Assembly (NCBI GenBank): GCA_920105625.2
Contig: OV050030.1
Span: 62,160,322 to 62,224,321, forward strand
DNA length: 64,000 nt
Direction: 5' to 3'
From: Clusia tigrina
Lineage: Eukaryota; Arthropoda; Insecta; Diptera; Clusiidae
Part shown: positions 60,199 to 64,000 of the stretch, one piece after another
How positions within the stretch are numbered: the first letter of the stretch is position 1
Layout of the letters: each line of letters begins with the position of its first letter
Notes under the pieces: model-generated
Seen by the model: the letters and a program-made list of their open reading frames with translations, nothing else
Told to the model about the DNA's origin: nothing
Database searches by the model: none
Position numbers and translations under genes: made by a program

Positions 60199-60880
60199 GC
60201 CAAATACATTTTACAATTTCACCATTTTTATATATTAAAACATAATTTTTCATTTTATAGGTGTACACTATGTGCGTACCCCGTGACCCGATTATGCACA
60301 TCATGGTGAATATTATATTTTAATTAAGGAACTTCTGTCCCATTTTCAATCATCGCTCTTAAGCGAATTTTGAATGAACAATAAAAGTAAAGTACAATTC
60401 TTTATATTAGGTCTGAGGGTCTTCGGGGTCACAGAACCTTTTCCTTTTGTTATATCCTGGAGGGTCCCTTGGGAATCTCAGGATGGAGACGTAAGGATTT
60501 ATTTGTTTTAATTTGAATCAATAATTTCTTCATATTAGGTCTGAGGATCTTCGGGGTCACAGAACCTTTTTCTTTTGTTATATCCTGGAGGGTCCCTTGG
60601 GAATCTCAGGATGTAGACATACGGAGTTATTTGTTTTAATTTTTATATCACCATGTTCGCACAATACCCTTCAAGGGCCACTATATTTGCATCGGAGGGC
60701 TTTGGTTTACTTTCCACTTTTCAATATTAGTTCACTTTTACATTGCCAGGAGGGTCCCCCCGAAGGTGGTGAATCGCTGAGCAATTTTTCTCACATTTGT
60801 TAATTTAATCTTATAGCTTTATAATAAGCCTTTCCGATTTTTGGGATCCCGCTCCTTTAGCGGGTCCCTGCTCGGGCGCC

Positions 60881-61262
60881 AGTTAACGCAGTCGGAAGGA
60901 CTGCGATTAAAAAAATATTTAAGCCGCAGCCAACAGCGGCATACTTACATATCCTTTATCTGAATCAAACACACAATTGGATAATATTTAGATTTATTAC
61001 AAATTAATTAAAGTGTCTTCACAACTCCAGGTCCTACTTAAGACTAACTCTATTCATAACTTATAAATTCTAAGCTGGGCCTAAAACTGACTGCGTCAGC
61101 ATTCCCTGGCCGCGGTACCGTTCCCACGCTGCAGCGGTATTGCACCGGATACGCGTGCAAGCATTCAGACACTACGTCAGCAGATTCGGTGCATTTACCT
61201 ATGCAGCGCTCATGCTTGCTTGGGGACAGGTGTGAAGACAGGGGCGGCTACGGGCGTGTTAA

Positions 61263-61264
<2 letters not shown>
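60881..61264 (-). repeat. Third errantivirus LTR (in duplication)
   Basis: 384 bp, termini as in the other two. It is attached on one side to leader and on the other to (TA)n, exactly as in copy 1, so it is not an independent insertion. Confidence 0.93.

Positions 61265-61316
<52 letters not shown>
61265..61316. repeat. (TA)n, 52 bp (506 bp in copy 1)
   Basis: Short TA run between LTR and Helitron in copy 2. Confidence 0.95.
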
Positions 61317-61317
<1 letters not shown>

Positions 61318-62087
61318 TAGCTGACCCCGCAGGAGTTGCCCTGCGTGAAATTATGTGTTTTGAAAAGAAAAGAAAGTTGAATTTATATTGTGTTGAAAAT
61401 CATTTATTTGTGATTTTTCTAAATTTTTTCAATGTAACGCAGCTTGATAAACAACATTTTTTGTTTTCTGTTCCGGTGCGTCAATGTACAGAGAAGATGG
61501 TTTTTCAACTCATGAACACGCCACGTATAGCTGGCCGTGTGAAAAACATGGCATTTCCAGATTTATGCCATACACTTCCAGCAATGATACTTATGTGCAC
61601 CCTCCACACAGACCCCAATCACTTCTGAAAATTTCATTTTATGTGCACCCTCCACACAGACCCCAATCACTTCTGAAAATTTCATTTTATGTGCACCCTC
61701 CACACAGACCCCAATCACTTCTGAAAATTTCATTTTATGTGCACCCTCCACACAGACCCCAATCACTTCTGAAAATGTCATTTTATGTGCACCCTCCACA
61801 CAGACCCCAATCACCCCTGAAAATTTCATTGAAATCGGGCAAGCCGTCTAGGAATGATAAAAATCCGAAAAAAATACGTAAAGCCAAACAGAATTAATGT
61901 TTTTCTTTTTGTTTTTGCAAAACGTGCAAAGATACACACATGAAATTTCTTATGTGTACCCTCTAATGTGTGTACTCAGACTCCACACAGACCCCAATCA
62001 CCCCTGAAAATTTCATTGAAATCGGGCAAGCCGTCTAGGAGGAGTATGCGAACAGAAAGTTTTGCCACTTAATTTTATATATATAGA
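61317..62087 (-). mobile_element. Non-autonomous Helitron (copy 2)
   Basis: Same termini as 46777-47583 (CTAG with the CGCAGG/CCTGCG hairpin, and 5' TCTATATA). 771 bp, with five rather than six 48-bp units (61591-61830) and a rearranged short stretch near 61960. Confidence 0.87.
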
Positions 62088-62102
62088 TAGATAGAAGATA
62101 TA

Positions 62103-62341
<239 letters not shown>

Positions 62342-62432
62342 TATCAGTCACAATCCCTAAGTAGTCACATATAGTTGTAGTCGTTGCGCGAGTTACGTAC
62401 TTAGCCTGGCACTACACACAAAAATAATATTA

Positions 62433-62757
62433 GATCCTCAACTTGAAATGGTATAGGGCGTCCAAAGGATGCCGGTCTATTCAAATCAAGAAGGTCACTT
62501 ATTTATTTAAGTTGAACTAAAATGTTAGATCCTCAACTTGAAAGGATATAGGGCGTCCAAAGGATGCCGGTCTATTTCAAATCAAGAAGGTAACTAACTA
62601 TTCAAGCTGAATCAATCAACTTCCAAACTTATGAGGATACAGGCGTCCAAAGGATGCCGATTTATTCCTTTCAAGTAGGTTGTTAACTTGTTCAAGCTGA
62701 ATTGAGTTCTATCAAATTTCAAGGTGTAAGGCGTCCAAAGGATGCCGATCTACTCCA
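62433..62757 (+). repeat. Four-unit hairpin repeat, copy 2
   Basis: Same block as 47777-48100, cores near 62457, 62550, 62642 and 62728. Confidence 0.85.
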
Positions 62758-63065
62758 AGAAAAAGGAAAGACTGCTTAGTTTCAGTGTAGTGTACCAAAA
62801 GTAGTTTATTCTAAATATCAAGTCTTTTTATACTTTAAATGTGCTGTGTAAGCTTATATCTAGGTATATTGTAAGATTAAGTATATTACATATGTGTACT
62901 ATAAGCTTATATCAATAAGTATAGGTTCTAAATATATTATGTATACTCGTATGTCTCTATAAAGTTTGTTTACCTTATGTTTAAATATATACTCTAAATA
63001 CATTGTGTGTGTGTGCTTACAGAGTTTGTTTACCTTATGTCTATGTAATAATGAAATATATAATC

Positions 63066-64000
63066 CCTGCAGTGTTGGGAACTAGCTACGAACTAGCGAA
63101 TTCTACGTATCACATTAGACTACCACTAATTCCGCTTCAATCTACTTTCTTCGCAAACAACTGGCGAATTTAACATGTGCATGTCCTACGCAGGGGTCAA
63201 TTGCTACCACACGATACACCCAGTAGCTAGTATTTTCGCCAGTCACCCTTCAGTAGCTACTTTCGGACCAAATACTTCGCTAGTGCCATAGGACCATACA
63301 AATTGCTAGCATTAGAACTCGAATTAAAAGCCGATTTTTTTTCAATTTTGTTTTCTTTATTTTTATGCACTGACATAAAAACTTACAACTTCGTAAACAA
63401 AATATTCATCCTTAGTACAAAACAAAAATAATAAATTTCATTGTTTTACATTAAAATTCTAAAAAAAGTATATAGTGATAACTGATAAGTACTCGTATAT
63501 ATAATATATAAATTGAAAGATTAGGAAAACATGTTTTTCTAATTTTTTTTGGATTGGGACATCCTTTTAAAATAGCGTTTTTTTTGTAATTGCACCGCTC
63601 GACGCAAACGCTCCTCTGCGGTTCCAATACCCGGTATTTGAGCAATAGAATCTAATTAATTATTTCTATAAAGTAACGAACAAATATATTTCAATATTAA
63701 TTTTATATTATTACCAAGCAGGGCTCCAAAGAAATTTGCATAGGTTTTTATACTCTTTTTCCCATGCACCCCGTCGATGTTGTGAGACATAATTATTTCG
63801 TCTCCCAAAATAAATTTAAGACGTTTTTCCACGTTTTTCCAATTTAATTGTAAAATACAAAAACAAAAAGCGAAATATACCGTTAGCCGAATGAAAATAA
63901 TGAATACTCAAGAGATTAATACTCTCTATTACTACTACTCCTCTCTCAAAGTAATAAACAGAAGCATGACATTCTTCGTCGAACTGGCGAATCTGTGCAT
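63066..64000. mobile_element. Start of an unidentified element, cut by the window edge
   Basis: Homology to copy 1 breaks exactly before CCTGCAGTGTTGGGAAC, and CAGTGTTGGGAA resembles a hAT-type terminus. Within it, the minus strand from about 63840 to 63540 reads as a small two-exon tail: WKNVEKRLKFILGDE, then YANFFGALL before a GT donor, an intron ending TTATAG, and a C-terminal exon with IPGIGTAEERLRRAVQ. I do not recognise the family. The second end lies outside the window. Confidence 0.4.

Overview
This is a transposon-dense, AT-rich stretch of insect nuclear DNA. I found no host gene, rRNA gene, canonical tRNA gene or CRISPR array. The mix of elements (Jockey LINE, BEL/Pao, Ty3/Gypsy with an envelope-type errantivirus, P-like THAP transposons, Helitrons, a DD41D 'rosa'-type mariner, Harbinger) points to a dipteran. 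The rosa-type mariner, known from Ceratitis, makes a tephritid fruit fly plausible, but the species cannot be fixed from the sequence alone. Fragmentation, nesting and both orientations suggest heterochromatin or a piRNA-cluster-like graveyard (inference).

Layout. 232-3298: near-complete Harbinger with 30-bp inverted ends, a MADF/BESS gene and a frameshifted HARBI1-type transposase. 5015-6013: decayed Gypsy pol. 6056-7350: dead DD41D mariner. 7694-8690: BEL/Pao gag remnant. 8960-16705: Helitron copy A (+), split by a Jockey LINE (about 10041-14558). 16706-19985: Helitron copy B (-). 20000-24185: spacer with a Jockey fragment and short repeats. 24186-28406: Helitron copy C (+), ending in a Helitron-like 3' terminus. 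B and C form a 2.6-kb, nearly identical inverted repeat. 28860-29985: Helitron copy D (-). 30585-30870: endonuclease fragment.

From about 31.1 to 47.7 kb, several elements sit inside runs of (TA)n: a Gypsy element (31252-38113, minus strand, intact pol), an errantivirus (38271-46270, minus strand, 384-bp LTRs, broken gag/pol/env) and a non-autonomous Helitron (46777-47583). (TA)n separates each from the next. Element 2 carries a P-like THAP transposon in its gag. A second P-like transposon interrupts the pol of a further Gypsy element (about 48858-55700, plus strand). 57255-57797 is a hAT-like remnant. 59841-63065 duplicates 44848-48409 (errantivirus leader, LTR, TA run, Helitron, flank), and from about 63066 a new unidentified element begins.

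The genes here do not form a host pathway. They are the replication machinery of selfish elements: gag/protease/RT/integrase (LTR elements), ORF1 and endonuclease-RT (LINE), HUH Rep plus PIF1-type helicase (Helitrons), and DDE transposases with DNA-binding partners (Harbinger, mariner, P-like). The only apparently intact long reading frames are the element-2 pol, the Harbinger MADF gene and the LINE ORF1. The observations most worth following are the serial use of (TA)n as a landing site, paired tRNA-like folds with covarying stems in the errantivirus leader, KP-like P transposons inside retroelements, and the Helitron palindrome.
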